Both the position numbers and the translations under genes were made by a program. From NCBI GenBank assembly GCA_024579835.1, contig CP102060.1, forward strand, positions 2,021,558 to 2,085,557: a DNA stretch of 64,000 bases. Reading direction: 5' to 3'. The notes below the pieces were generated by a model that was not told the origin of the DNA, did no database searches, and was given only the letters and a program-made list of their open reading frames with translations. Below, in pieces: positions 1-8,575 of this stretch; position 1 is the first letter of the stretch; each line of letters begins with the position of its first letter. Origin of the DNA: Clostridiaceae bacterium HFYG-1003 (GTDB lineage: Bacteria; Bacillota; Clostridia; Clostridiales; Clostridiaceae).

Positions 1-148
1 CCCTGGCGTCCGGTCCTTCTTCAGCAACCGTCTGGGCGGTGGAGACCGGGGGATTCCCTGATTTTAAAATAGGACGGAGCGCCCCGTCACAGCCTGTCAC
101 TGATAAGGTCAACAGGCAGGACAATATGATAGCTGTATATTTTTTCAT
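1..148 (-). CDS. lipoprotein, 5' end only (cut by window edge)
   Basis: An ATG on the minus strand at 146-148 opens a frame that stays open to the left edge, giving 49 residues. It starts MKKYTAIILSCLLTLSVTGC, a lipoprotein signal peptide with lipobox VTGC, followed by a Thr/Ala/Glu-rich linker like those of the two other lipoproteins here (37.7 kb and 57.1 kb). A GAGAGGAG ribosome binding site lies at 158-165. The mature domain is outside the window, so the function is unknown. The gene is divergent from the S-component at 490. Confidence 0.7.
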   Translation of the reverse strand, partial: MKKYTAIILSCLLTLSVTGCDGALRPILKSGNPPVSTAQTVAEEGPDAR

Positions 149-489
149 GTTGAATGACTCCTCTCGTGATAAGGCTATTATGTCATAAGTCAACTCGGGA
201 TAAATGACAGGACAGTTACTGGCCCAAGGTTAATTATCCAATAAAACCATTGGAAAATCAAAGAATATTCATCACATTTCCCTTAAATCACGGTAAATTT
301 CACTCCCCGCAGGTTTCCCCCTGCGAATGAGCCAGTTCTCGATTGAATTTTTATTCGTCGCCTTTGGAATATCTGTACGCTTAAACGCTGTTGTCAGCAT
401 CCCCAAAAGTCAGATTTTCACATGGAATTGTCAAAAATCAGCCTGGCCGTTACAATCAGAAGTGGTATTCAATCGAAAAGGAGATTTCT
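149..489. other. divergent intergenic region
   Basis: AT-rich spacer between the minus-strand lipoprotein and the plus-strand S-component. A short hairpin (CGCAGG, six-base loop, CCTGCG) lies near 308-325 without a T-run. I saw no recognisable riboswitch and no further gene. Confidence 0.4.
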
Positions 490-1011
490 ATGATTCCAAC
501 AAAAAAACTGACATTTGCCGGTCTTTTTCTGGCCTTCGGCATTCTGCTGCCCCAGATTTTTCATCTCCTGGGCGGAACCGGCCCGGTATTTCTGCCCATG
601 CACCTTCCGGTTCTGATCTCCGGATTTCTTCTGGGCTGGCCCTATTCCACTCTGATCGGTCTGATCACGCCCGTTCTAAGTTCGTTGCTCACCGCCATGC
701 CGCAGCCACCGATTCTGTATTTCATGATGGTCGAGCTTGGTGCATATGGCTTGTTTGCCGGATATTTCTTCCGAGCCAAAAAATGGCGTATATTCCCCTC
801 TTTGGCAGGCGCTATGATTCTGGGCAGAATCGTTCTGGCTGTTACGGTATACCTGTTGCAGCCGCTCATGGGTCTCAAGCTGTCGCCCCAGGCCTACCTG
901 ACCGCAGCCCTCTTGAATGGTCTTCCGGGCATTGCCCTCCAGCTGGTGTTCGTACCGGTTCTGATTCGCCTGATCCGGCGGGCCCTTCGCTGGGAGCTTC
1001 AAACCAGCTGA
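490..1011 (+). CDS. ECF transporter S-component-like membrane protein
   Basis: A 173-residue, very hydrophobic protein with about five to six membrane segments. The MIPTKKLTFAGLFLAFGILL start, the conserved-looking polar PMHLPVLISGFLLG loop and the small size fit the substrate-binding S subunit of an energy-coupling-factor importer for a vitamin or other micronutrient. The substrate cannot be told from sequence, and no A, A' or T subunits are nearby, so it would rely on a shared ECF module. The start is chosen because AAAGGAG lies about seven bases upstream; the frame is open further upstream but without a better site. Confidence 0.65.
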   Translation: MIPTKKLTFAGLFLAFGILLPQIFHLLGGTGPVFLPMHLPVLISGFLLGWPYSTLIGLITPVLSSLLTAMPQPPILYFMMVELGAYGLFAGYFFRAKKWRIFPSLAGAMILGRIVLAVTVYLLQPLMGLKLSPQAYLTAALLNGLPGIALQLVFVPVLIRLIRRALRWELQTS

Positions 1012-1016
1012 TTGGC

Positions 1017-1082
1017 GACTCTCAGTGGATTTTCTTACTCTCAGTGCAATTTCTGACTCTCCATCCAATTTCTGACTCTCCA
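1017..1082. repeat. 19-bp tandem repeat, about 3.5 copies
   Basis: Units at 1017, 1036, 1055 and 1074 share the pattern GACTCTC, four to five variable bases, then AATTTCT. They lie immediately after the S-component stop codon and before the terminator. Confidence 0.75.
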
Positions 1083-1136
1083 TACTTTGGACAGTCAGGC
1101 AGCATCATCGCTGCGAATCGGTTCCTGACAGAATTT

Positions 1137-1180
1137 GAAAACGGCAGAATCCCGGGAAACACCCCGGGATTCTGCCGTTT
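1137..1180 (-). terminator. rho-independent terminator of the ABC exporter
   Basis: A perfect 16-bp stem (1141-1156 with 1163-1178), six-base loop, followed on the minus strand by TTTTC. It may also stop plus-strand transcription from the S-component. Confidence 0.8.
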
Positions 1181-1187
1181 GGCCTGT

Positions 1188-3011
1188 TCAGGAGTGAGGG
1201 ACTGGCATTTCGTCCTTCTTCAGGGGTTCATCCGCTGCATTTTGTGCCACGTTGAACAGCGAATAGAAGTACTGCCGGCTGGCCATGAGATCGGCAAAGG
1301 ATCCGACCTCCTCGAGGCGGCCCTGCCGCAGCACCAGAATGGAATCATACCGGCTGAGCAGCTGTTCATCCAGCTCGTGAGTCACCACGATGCGAGTGAG
1401 ATCCTGGAGATCCAGGATGGAATTGCTGATCCCGAAGGATGTCACCGGATCCAGCGCAGCGGTTGCCTCATCGACCAGGAGAACCGGTGTTTCCCGCAGC
1501 AGACAGCGGGCAATGGACACACGCTGGCGTTCTCCGCCGGATAAGCCGCTGCCGTTTTCCCCGCAGGGGTATTCCCAGGTTTTTTCCTGAATCAGGTCGG
1601 CCAGACCGGACATTCTGACCGCCGCATTGATCTTTTCTTCCGGAAACTCGTGATACATCGTAATATTGTTCCGAATCGAGTCATTAAAGATAAAAACATT
1701 CTGCTGAATAATCGAAACAATCCCGTAAAGTGATTCCGTCTCGATGCTCCGCAGTTCCTTTTGATCAAACCGGATCTCACCCTCATAGGTGCCGCTGGAT
1801 CCCATCAGGAGATTCAGCAGAGTGGACTTGCCGCTGCCGGAGGCCCCGACAATGGCATAGCTTTTCCCGGATTCAAACCGGCAGGAAACGTCGTGCAAGA
1901 TGCGATGATCCGCCTCATAGCCAAAACTGATCCGATCCAGCTCAATGGCCTGATCCAGCCGGGGTGCCACGGGGTCACCGCCATCGCGGAAATTGGTGGA
2001 AATTGCCCGGGCCAGCTTGTCAATCAGCGCATTGGCGGCCTTTCGATTTGCCAGAATCTGAGGAACCTGGGCGATGGGGGTTATGACGAAATTCATCAGC
2101 TGGACGAAGACAATGACCACGCCGGCAGTTACTCCGCGTCCGGTCAGTGCCAGATAAGCTCCTGCCAGAAAGACGCCGATCTGAGCCACAATCCCTGCTA
2201 CCGAGCCAATCAGCTGAATCAGGATCTCCACCTGTTTGCGGGTTCGTTTGGCCTCCTCCACTTTCTCATTGATGGCAGCAAAGTTGCTTTGAATTTCCTT
2301 CTCGACGCGAAAACTCTTAATCACGGAAAATCCGCCCAGGATATCCTTCACCAACCCGACAAAACTGGCGTTGCGCTCTGATACGGCAAGTTCAGCCTGA
2401 GCCATCCGATTGCCTGTGGCAAGGGAAGCCAGGACCGGAAAAACGGCGAGCAGAAACGCGATCAATGTCAGCAGCGGATGATACAGGATCATCATCGCAA
2501 ACGCACCAATAAACATGATGATCTGCATCACCAGGCTGAAAATCTTGCCCAGATAGTTGGTTTCGATGGATGCAATGTCATTGGAAAATGCTGACAGATA
2601 AGTCGAACTGTTTTCCGATTGAAAGGAATGCAGATTCTTTTTGGTTATTTCCGTGAAGGCGTGATCCTTGTACTGCTGCATCGCCTGCTTGAGGAATTTT
2701 GGAAATACCTGCCGCTCGATCAATAAGGAAGCAACGAGCACCCCCAGCGTGATCGCAACCATAACGGTTACCTGCATCAGATTCCATCGGGTCTCGGTTC
2801 CTGAAACAATGTCAATAATGACCTGCATGAGATAGGATACAAAAAGATTGACCAGCGACAGGATGACCGTCGTGGCAAGAGACATGAAAAATGCGGCTCG
2901 ATTGCCCCGGTAGAACTGAGCTTTCAGCTCCCGGGCAAAGGAAACATGGGATTCTGATGAATCGATCTGCAATCGGATCCCCTCCGTAATAGTAAACTTT
3001 TCCATAACCAT
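1188..3011 (-). CDS. ABC exporter, fused permease and ATPase
   Basis: A 607-residue half-transporter of the ABC-B/MsbA architecture. Six membrane helices occupy about residues 40-320 and the ATPase about 355-590. Walker A (GASGSGKST) is near 389, the signature LSGGERQRV near 490, Walker B VLLVDEATAALD near 510 and the switch histidine (VVTHEL) near 544. All key motifs are intact, so a functional homodimer or heterodimer exporter is likely; the cargo is unknown (peptide, lipid or drug). The start at 3011 follows GGGGGA; an upstream in-frame ATG at 3110 would add 33 hydrophilic residues without a binding site. It is transcribed alone. Confidence 0.9.
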   Translation of the reverse strand: MVMEKFTITEGIRLQIDSSESHVSFARELKAQFYRGNRAAFFMSLATTVILSLVNLFVSYLMQVIIDIVSGTETRWNLMQVTVMVAITLGVLVASLLIERQVFPKFLKQAMQQYKDHAFTEITKKNLHSFQSENSSTYLSAFSNDIASIETNYLGKIFSLVMQIIMFIGAFAMMILYHPLLTLIAFLLAVFPVLASLATGNRMAQAELAVSERNASFVGLVKDILGGFSVIKSFRVEKEIQSNFAAINEKVEEAKRTRKQVEILIQLIGSVAGIVAQIGVFLAGAYLALTGRGVTAGVVIVFVQLMNFVITPIAQVPQILANRKAANALIDKLARAISTNFRDGGDPVAPRLDQAIELDRISFGYEADHRILHDVSCRFESGKSYAIVGASGSGKSTLLNLLMGSSGTYEGEIRFDQKELRSIETESLYGIVSIIQQNVFIFNDSIRNNITMYHEFPEEKINAAVRMSGLADLIQEKTWEYPCGENGSGLSGGERQRVSIARCLLRETPVLLVDEATAALDPVTSFGISNSILDLQDLTRIVVTHELDEQLLSRYDSILVLRQGRLEEVGSFADLMASRQYFYSLFNVAQNAADEPLKKDEMPVPHS

Positions 3012-3131
3012 TATATTCCCCCGGACTTTCCGAAAACAGATACACGATTCGAAACTGTCACTTCTCATCGTCAAAACACAAACACCACTCAGGAACCGCC
3101 TTTTCGACATAACCTTACTTTTGGCTGGATT

Positions 3132-3220
3132 GCCCGAAGATCCCGAAGCTCCCGAAGCACCCGAAGTTCCCGAAGTACCCGAAGTACCCGAAGCACCTGA
3201 AGCACCTGAAGCACCTGAGA
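3132..3220. repeat. 9-bp tandem repeat (CCCGAAGCN-type)
   Basis: About ten copies of a degenerate 9-mer that would read Pro-Glu-Ala/Val on the plus strand or Leu-Arg-Val/Glu on the minus strand. It lies between the start of the ABC exporter and the DUF1801 gene. Neither strand shows a ribosome binding site for a gene through it. Confidence 0.8.
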
Positions 3221-3305
3221 TGCCTGTGTTCCCGCAAGAAATCCGTCAATCAGAAAAGACTCCTGCCACTGCGGCGGGAGCCTGGTTGATGGGGTCAATG
3301 TCCGA

Positions 3306-3686
3306 CTAATCTTCCGGCTTACGCCAGTAAGTCTTAATATCTTTCTTATCTTCGAGATTGAATGCGATGATTTCCCGGAGCAGATCATAGTTCACCGGCA
3401 GATTCCAAGGCAGGCGGAATGTCATTTTGCCATACTCATAACCAGCCGCCTCCAGCTGTCGGGCGAAGCGTTCAATCCCCGCCTGTTCGGGGCTGAAGCT
3501 CATATGCGACTTGAACAGACTCAGGGACAGAATAAAGGTGCCGTGATGCGTGAAGGCCGGATTGCTCCAGGCAATTCGCTCGCCCAGCTCCGGAAAGGTC
3601 CGGCGGATCCAATCAATCATTTCGGCTGTTCTTTTCTTGTGTTCCTCGTTCTCTATGGTATCCAGAAAGTCTTCCAGACGTTCCAT
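3306..3686 (-). CDS. DUF1801 (YdhG-like) protein
   Basis: A 126-residue cytoplasmic protein of the DUF1801/YdhG family, a small alpha/beta fold sometimes described as a frataxin-like iron chaperone. Family hallmarks visible here are the N-terminal helix ending in MIDWIRRTFPELGERIAW, the SNPAFTHHGTFILSLSLFKSHMSFSP core and a C-terminal helix of about 25 residues. A GGTGAGG-type site precedes the start. It stands alone, divergent from the amidase at 3896. The biochemical role remains uncertain. Confidence 0.75.
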   Translation of the reverse strand: MERLEDFLDTIENEEHKKRTAEMIDWIRRTFPELGERIAWSNPAFTHHGTFILSLSLFKSHMSFSPEQAGIERFARQLEAAGYEYGKMTFRLPWNLPVNYDLLREIIAFNLEDKKDIKTYWRKPED

Positions 3687-3895
3687 TCATCCTCACCCCT
3701 TGATGCTGTTTGTCGTATTCTACCATACCGGGACAGTTCAGGGGGTCCTGATACAAAATGTTAAAAGAGACCCCGTGTCAGACCAGCTCCGGCCGTCACG
3801 CTGCGCAGTCAGAGAAAATCCTGCCTTGCTTCTTTTGATATAATGAACTGGAAAAGACATTTCATAATACGAATTCCACAAGAAAGGATTAAGAT

Positions 3896-4864
3896 ATGTG
3901 TACCACCATCCAGATCGATTATGAAGGCGGAACAGTTCTTGGTCGGAACATGGACTGGGACATGGAAGTTGACTATCATATTCTCTATCTGCCGGCCGAC
4001 TATGAATATGGCCGTGATCTCTACGGGAATCCTCTGAAGAGCAGATACCGCATGCTGGGCATGTGCTTTCGAAAAATGAACCCGCTCAAAGACGGCGTCA
4101 ACGAACACGGCCTGATGGGCTGCACCAACATGTTTCTTCAGATGAACCTCTACAGCGCCAAGGTCAGTCCGGGAAAAATCAATCTGTCCGCCCTGGACTT
4201 TTTCAACTATGCCCTGGCCAATTACCGGACATGCCGGGAACTGGCTGCGGACCTCCCGAACCTCCACATTTCCAAACGGGATCATCAGGGCAATAAGGTC
4301 ATTTCACCTGATTTTCATTATTACTTTTCGGACGCCAGCGGAGACACCCTTTTAATTGAACCGCAGAACCAGGAACTGAAAGCCCTGCCCAATCCCTATC
4401 GGGTTATGACCAATTCCCCCTCACTGGATCACCATGCCCGAGCCCTGGAAAAAACCTTTCAGAAAAACGGGCGGGAGTTCCACCCGGCCAAGGATCTGCC
4501 GGGCGGTTATGATCCCGTATCCCGGTTCATCAAAGCCTATTACCTCAATCAGCACATCGCCGATGCCAAAACCTGCACGCAGGCTTTGGAAAATGCTTAC
4601 TCCATCCTGGAAGCCCTCAAGATTCCGGAAGCATTTACCAAAACCCGCTACGACTATACCTTTACCCGCTACATCAGTGCCTATGACGCGACCAGCCGGC
4701 TGCTGACCGTGCGCAGTCACATGAATCCCCGGGTCTACGCCCTGCGCCTGGATGACCTGGCTCACCTCAAGGACAGGACTTTCATTCCCGTCCCCCGTCA
4801 GCTGACGCTGGACTGCCTGTTCCCCCAAGACTCTGTCACACCCTCCGACCTGACATCGCAATAA
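3896..4864 (+). CDS. choloylglycine hydrolase / penicillin acylase family amidase
   Basis: A 322-residue N-terminal-nucleophile hydrolase of the linear amide C-N hydrolase family (bile salt hydrolases, penicillin V acylases). Cys2 becomes the nucleophile once Met1 is removed. The supporting residues are visible: Arg17 and Asp20 in GRNMDWD, the Asn in GVNEHGL, the Asn in VMTNSP and a late Arg in DPVSRF. There is no signal peptide, so it acts in the cytoplasm. Substrate (conjugated bile salt, acyl-homoserine lactone or penicillin V) cannot be assigned. AGAAAGGA precedes the start; the gene is monocistronic. Confidence 0.87.
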   Translation: MCTTIQIDYEGGTVLGRNMDWDMEVDYHILYLPADYEYGRDLYGNPLKSRYRMLGMCFRKMNPLKDGVNEHGLMGCTNMFLQMNLYSAKVSPGKINLSALDFFNYALANYRTCRELAADLPNLHISKRDHQGNKVISPDFHYYFSDASGDTLLIEPQNQELKALPNPYRVMTNSPSLDHHARALEKTFQKNGREFHPAKDLPGGYDPVSRFIKAYYLNQHIADAKTCTQALENAYSILEALKIPEAFTKTRYDYTFTRYISAYDATSRLLTVRSHMNPRVYALRLDDLAHLKDRTFIPVPRQLTLDCLFPQDSVTPSDLTSQ

Positions 4865-5209
4865 CCAGGCTTCTCTCTCTAAGCCATTTCCTCCATTCCT
4901 CCCATCAAGCATTACGAATGCCCTGTCTCTGGTCACCGATGCATGCCAGACAGCAGAGACGCCGGATGAGGAAACGGATCTGGTTATAATGATCCCTGAT
5001 CAGTTCCCAAGGATCAGTCTTGATTCATATCCGAACTTTCACTCGCTGTTTCACCTGAATCAAAAGACACCAGTTCCGGCAGGATGTTCTGCCCCGAACT
5101 GGTGTCTTTTGAGCTGTTCCATCAGTATTTTTTTATTCTACGGGTTCGAACCCTCTCGCGCTTTGGCGTTTGGCCGATCTCACGAGAGCGTATACTCGGT
5201 GTCTTCGGA
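4865..5209. other. intergenic region with terminator
   Basis: Holds the hairpin at 5062-5110 and the palindrome CGGGTTCGAACCCG-like sequence near 5141, which resembles a tRNA T-loop but has no tRNA around it. No gene was seen. Confidence 0.4.
5062..5110. terminator. bidirectional terminator between amidase and malY-like gene
   Basis: Stem of AAAAGACACCAGTTC (5062-5076) pairing with GAACTGGTGTCTTTT (ending 5110), with T-runs in both directions, between convergent genes. Confidence 0.8.
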
Positions 5210-6424
5210 TCAATCCTTCATCGGAACTGCTACCGGCAAAAGAGCCTGCCGGATTCGTTCAAGTCCCTCGGCCAGGACAGACCGGGGACAGGCCAGATTC
5301 AGGCGGACATGACCTTCACCGTTGCCTACGAACATGCTGCCGTCTTCCAGGATGACTCCGGCCTCTTTGGCAAAGAAGAGCTGAGGCGATTCAATATCAG
5401 GTGACAGATAGGCTGAAAAGTCCACCCAGGCCAGGTACGTAGCCTGCGGGATCCGATACCGGGTCTCCGGCAGGTGCCGATCCAGAAAACCCTTCAGAAA
5501 TTCAAAATTGTCATCCAGGTATGCTTTCAGCTGTTCCAGCCATTCCTGCCCATGCTGCCAGGCTGACTGTGCCGCCGTCAGACTGAGGGGGTTTTCTCCC
5601 AGAATGCTTCGTTTCTGCCAGGCCTCTCTCAATTGTGGATCCGGAATAACCAGATTGGAGATCATAAAGCCTGCCAGATTGAAGGTTTTTGACGGAGCCA
5701 TGCAAGTGACCAGGCGAGTATACTCGCCCATCACGTTGGCCAGAGGAATGTGACGCAGTCCGGTGCGCAGCAGGTCACAGTGGATCTCATCTGAAATGAC
5801 CCACATGTTTTCTTCTCGCATCAGCCGGGCAAACTCCTTCAGCTCCTCCTCCTGCCAGACCCGTCCCGTGGGATTATGCGGGTTGCAGAAGATGCACAGG
5901 CTAGTCCTGGGATCCCTGGCTTTGGCTCTCAGATCCTCCCAGTCCATGAAAAACTCTCCCTCCACATTTTGGAGCGGCGAACAGATGACCTCCCGGTTGT
6001 GATGCTGGGATGCCTTCTGGAAGGGAGCATAGGATGGGGTCAGAATCAGAACCTTCTCCCCCGGGAGGGTCATGAGATCCACCAGATCAAATAACGCCGG
6101 CACAATGCCCGGCGAGGTCACGATCTGTTCTCTGGGCACGGTCCAGTGATACTTCTCCTGGCACCAGTTCAGGAATGCATCCAGATAGCCCGGGTCAAAC
6201 AATCCGGTATAGCCAAAAATCCTTTGGTCAATCCGGGCATGCAATGCATCGATGACCGCCTGAGGGACAGCGAAGTCCATATCCGCTACCCACATCCGGA
6301 TGATCTCATCCGGTTCATAGGGCAGTGTTTCGCCCGCCGGAATCAGCCAGCCCTCATACCCTTCATAATTGATGGAGTTGGTCCCTTCTCTTGGAATGAT
6401 TTCGTCAAAGTTAACCTGATTCAT
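5210..6424 (-). CDS. MalY/PatB-type PLP C-S lyase (cystathionine beta-lyase family)
   Basis: A 404-residue fold-type I aminotransferase of the MalY/PatB subgroup, which cleaves the C-S bond of cystathionine or cysteine conjugates to pyruvate, ammonia and a thiol. Diagnostic segments are WVADMDFAVPQAV near the N-terminus, CNPHNPTGRVW and the PLP-binding lysine in SKTFNLAGFMISN, followed by a C-terminal RLNLACPRS arginine motif. A perfect AGGAGG site sets the start at 6424; a longer frame upstream has none. It ends a minus-strand gene run that begins at 10180, with 89 bp to the metallophosphoesterase, so it may be in or just behind that operon. Confidence 0.88.
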   Translation of the reverse strand: MNQVNFDEIIPREGTNSINYEGYEGWLIPAGETLPYEPDEIIRMWVADMDFAVPQAVIDALHARIDQRIFGYTGLFDPGYLDAFLNWCQEKYHWTVPREQIVTSPGIVPALFDLVDLMTLPGEKVLILTPSYAPFQKASQHHNREVICSPLQNVEGEFFMDWEDLRAKARDPRTSLCIFCNPHNPTGRVWQEEELKEFARLMREENMWVISDEIHCDLLRTGLRHIPLANVMGEYTRLVTCMAPSKTFNLAGFMISNLVIPDPQLREAWQKRSILGENPLSLTAAQSAWQHGQEWLEQLKAYLDDNFEFLKGFLDRHLPETRYRIPQATYLAWVDFSAYLSPDIESPQLFFAKEAGVILEDGSMFVGNGEGHVRLNLACPRSVLAEGLERIRQALLPVAVPMKD

Positions 6425-6513
6425 CGTACCTCCTGTTGGATATTCCCGAACAAACAGCAGTTCATCCAGTTCAGTCAACCGCTGACCAAGCTGAACAAGT
6501 GACGGCAAAGAGC

Positions 6514-7434
6514 TTAGTCTGATCCTGATGTGCGCAGCAGACGGATCATGACAAGCTCCGGTGGATTGAACAGCCGAACCGGAATGACACTGTTGCCAAG
6601 CCCCCGGCTGATGACGAGTGAAGTATGGCCGAGGCGGTGCAGCCCGGCGGTATATTTGGGAAAATAGCCCTGCCCCGGGGCATAGAGTCCGCCCAGGAGG
6701 GGCAGCCGGAACTGACCGCCATGGGCGTGTCCCGACAGCACCAGGTCGATGCCGGCGGCGGCATAATACTCTGTGAATTCCGGACGGTGAGCCAGCAGAA
6801 TCTGAAAGTCCTCCGGATGGACCAGCGCCTGAAGCTGACGATCGATCGGATCAGACGCCTCATCAGTAAAGTCCCGTCCCTGGGTCAGCTCCGGATCCGG
6901 AAGTCCCAGCAGAGTCAATGAACTGCCGGAACGAGTTATTCGGTTTGATTCATTATCCAGGATCCCGACCCCCAGCGCTTGAAGCTCCCGTTTCAGTTCC
7001 TCGTACTGCCCGCTCCAGACTTCATGATTGCCGCTGACAAAATAGACCGGGGCGATGGTCTGCGCCTGCCGGACAAACTCCAGGACAAGTGGCAGATTCG
7101 GGTGCTTTGAATCAATCAGATCTCCGGTGATCAGAATCAGGTTGGGCTGTTCCCGCGTCAACCGTTCAATCAGCCTCCCCTTCCAGTCCCGGCTGTGCAG
7201 GTCGGACACCTGGGCCAGCCGAAACCCCTGGAAAGTCTGTGGCAATCGGCTGCTGCTCACATCGACGGCCCGGACGGTGATTCGGCTGTTGTCCCACCAC
7301 AGCCAGCCAAGCACAAGCACCAAAACGATCACCCCAATCTTTCGCCGACCCCTGGGGCTGGTGTTGTCAGCAGCTTGTCCATGAAGTCCGGACTGATGCG
7401 TTCCGGACTGATGCGTTCCGGTTTCCACCCTCAT
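6514..7434 (-). CDS. membrane-anchored metallophosphoesterase (YkuE-like)
   Basis: A 306-residue calcineurin-like phosphoesterase. One N-terminal membrane anchor (IGVIVLVLVLGWLWW) is followed by the dimetal motifs DLHSRDW, GDLIDS, GNHEVW, LAHRP and GHAHGGQ in the canonical order. The family includes YkuE and YaeI/LpxH-like enzymes; the substrate is not predictable. The start is fixed at 7434 by an ATGA overlap with the stop of the preceding chromate-type gene, indicating translational coupling. The N-terminus carries a short duplicated GTHQSG repeat encoded by a 15-bp DNA repeat. Confidence 0.85.
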   Translation of the reverse strand: MRVETGTHQSGTHQSGLHGQAADNTSPRGRRKIGVIVLVLVLGWLWWDNSRITVRAVDVSSSRLPQTFQGFRLAQVSDLHSRDWKGRLIERLTREQPNLILITGDLIDSKHPNLPLVLEFVRQAQTIAPVYFVSGNHEVWSGQYEELKRELQALGVGILDNESNRITRSGSSLTLLGLPDPELTQGRDFTDEASDPIDRQLQALVHPEDFQILLAHRPEFTEYYAAAGIDLVLSGHAHGGQFRLPLLGGLYAPGQGYFPKYTAGLHRLGHTSLVISRGLGNSVIPVRLFNPPELVMIRLLRTSGSD

Positions 7435-8003
7435 CAGGGCAATCCGGCGTACAGCACATTTCCCGCGATGCCCAGCAGGGCACCGACAATAATCAGCTGA
7501 ATCATATCGAATCGCTTGGTCAGACGCAGACCGAAGCCAATGACGAAGGCCGCGGCCGCCACCGGATGCAGGGCTGACCATTGGACCACGCCATTTTGGA
7601 ACAGCGAGTTGCGAAACATGCTGAGGGCCGCGATGGCGATCAGTCCGACGATGCCCGGTTTGAGCCCCTTGAGCGTCCGGTCCAGGAAAGCAATCTTCCG
7701 GTCACGGAAGATGAAGTAGGCCAGAATCATCATTAGAGTAAACTGCGGCAGGACATTTCCCAGAGTAGCCACGATGGCACCGGGGATACCGGCAACTTTG
7801 GTTCCGACGAAGGTGGCCGAATTGATGGCGATGGGGCCGGGCGTCATCTGAGAGATGGAAACTAGGTCCGTCATCTCTTTCATCGAGAGCCAGCCTCTCT
7901 CCTCCACCACAAATCGCTGAATCAGGGGCAGAACAGCATAGCCGCCGCCAAAGGCAAAGGCACCGATCTGGACAAACACCAGAAATAATTCAAGCAGCAG
8001 CAT
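7434..8003 (-). CDS. chromate transporter family protein, half-size (second of pair)
   Basis: A 189-residue single-domain CHR-family protein. It has the hallmark FGGGYAVLPLIQ start and SQMTPGPIAINSATFVG loop, plus about five to six membrane segments. Short-chain CHR proteins work as heterodimeric pairs; the partner is the adjacent gene at 8004-8570, with the stop and start abutting. The physiological ion in anaerobes is uncertain and may be sulfate or another oxyanion rather than chromate. Confidence 0.85.
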   Translation of the reverse strand: MLLLELFLVFVQIGAFAFGGGYAVLPLIQRFVVEERGWLSMKEMTDLVSISQMTPGPIAINSATFVGTKVAGIPGAIVATLGNVLPQFTLMMILAYFIFRDRKIAFLDRTLKGLKPGIVGLIAIAALSMFRNSLFQNGVVQWSALHPVAAAAFVIGFGLRLTKRFDMIQLIIVGALLGIAGNVLYAGLP

Positions 8004-8570
8004 TTATCTCACCTGCCCTTCGTCCAGAATACTGAAGGTTGCCAGTCCGATCAGGGCCAGGGCCAGAATGATCAGAACAGTATGAATGTGGAATGCAAAG
8101 CTGGCCAGGAAAGCCGATACCATGAGAATCAAGGCAAACAGCCGGTGCTTTCGCATCGCCGCCTTGCCCATGTCATAGACCGTGAGAACCAGCACGGCGC
8201 TGATGACGCCGCCCATGCCCAGCAGAGCCGACTTTACCCAGAAATTTTTCGAGAAGGCTTCGTAAAAATAAAAGATGATGGTGATCAGGATCAGGCAGGG
8301 CAGCACCGAGGCAAGCAACGCCGTGACCGCTCCCTTCCAGCCCCGGAGCCGGTAGCCGGTCAGAAGAGAAGTGCTGATGGCCATGGCGCCGGGTCCGGAT
8401 TGAGCCAGAGCGACCAGACTGAGCATCTCTTCCTCGTCGATGAGGCCTTTCTTCTTGACGAATTCATCGCGAATCACGGGAACGATGGTATAGCCGCCGC
8501 CAAAGGTCACTGCGTTGATCTTAAAGAAGGTCAGAAATATTTCGTGCAAGGATATACTTTGTTTCATCAT
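8004..8570 (-). CDS. chromate transporter family protein, half-size (first of pair)
   Basis: A 188-residue CHR-family half transporter with FGGGYTIVPVIRDEFV and AQSGPGAMAISTSLLTG motifs. It pairs with the next gene, the two having opposite predicted membrane topology in characterised short-chain CHR pairs. The binding site AGGGGG lies one base before the first ATG (8570) and four before the second (8567), so 8567 may be the true start. It begins five bases after the stop of the gamma-glutamyltransferase gene. Confidence 0.85.
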   Translation of the reverse strand: MMKQSISLHEIFLTFFKINAVTFGGGYTIVPVIRDEFVKKKGLIDEEEMLSLVALAQSGPGAMAISTSLLTGYRLRGWKGAVTALLASVLPCLILITIIFYFYEAFSKNFWVKSALLGMGGVISAVLVLTVYDMGKAAMRKHRLFALILMVSAFLASFAFHIHTVLIILALALIGLATFSILDEGQVR

Positions 8571-8575
8571 GCCCC

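Noticed and set aside
149-489. Folate or other vitamin riboswitch upstream of the S-component
   Set aside because: No conserved core could be found; only a small hairpin is present.
327-1544. 405-residue plus-strand open frame across the S-component and the end of the ABC exporter
   Set aside because: It overlaps two convincing genes and a terminator in another frame; the translation is low in coherent motifs.
3121-3309. Pro-Glu-repeat protein of 62 residues
   Set aside because: The repeat also stays open on the other strand, there is no ribosome binding site, and the frame outside the repeat is not protein-like.
5130-5165. GGGTTCGAACCC resembling a tRNA T-arm
   Set aside because: The flanking bases cannot pair as a T-stem or acceptor stem on either strand and no anticodon arm is present.
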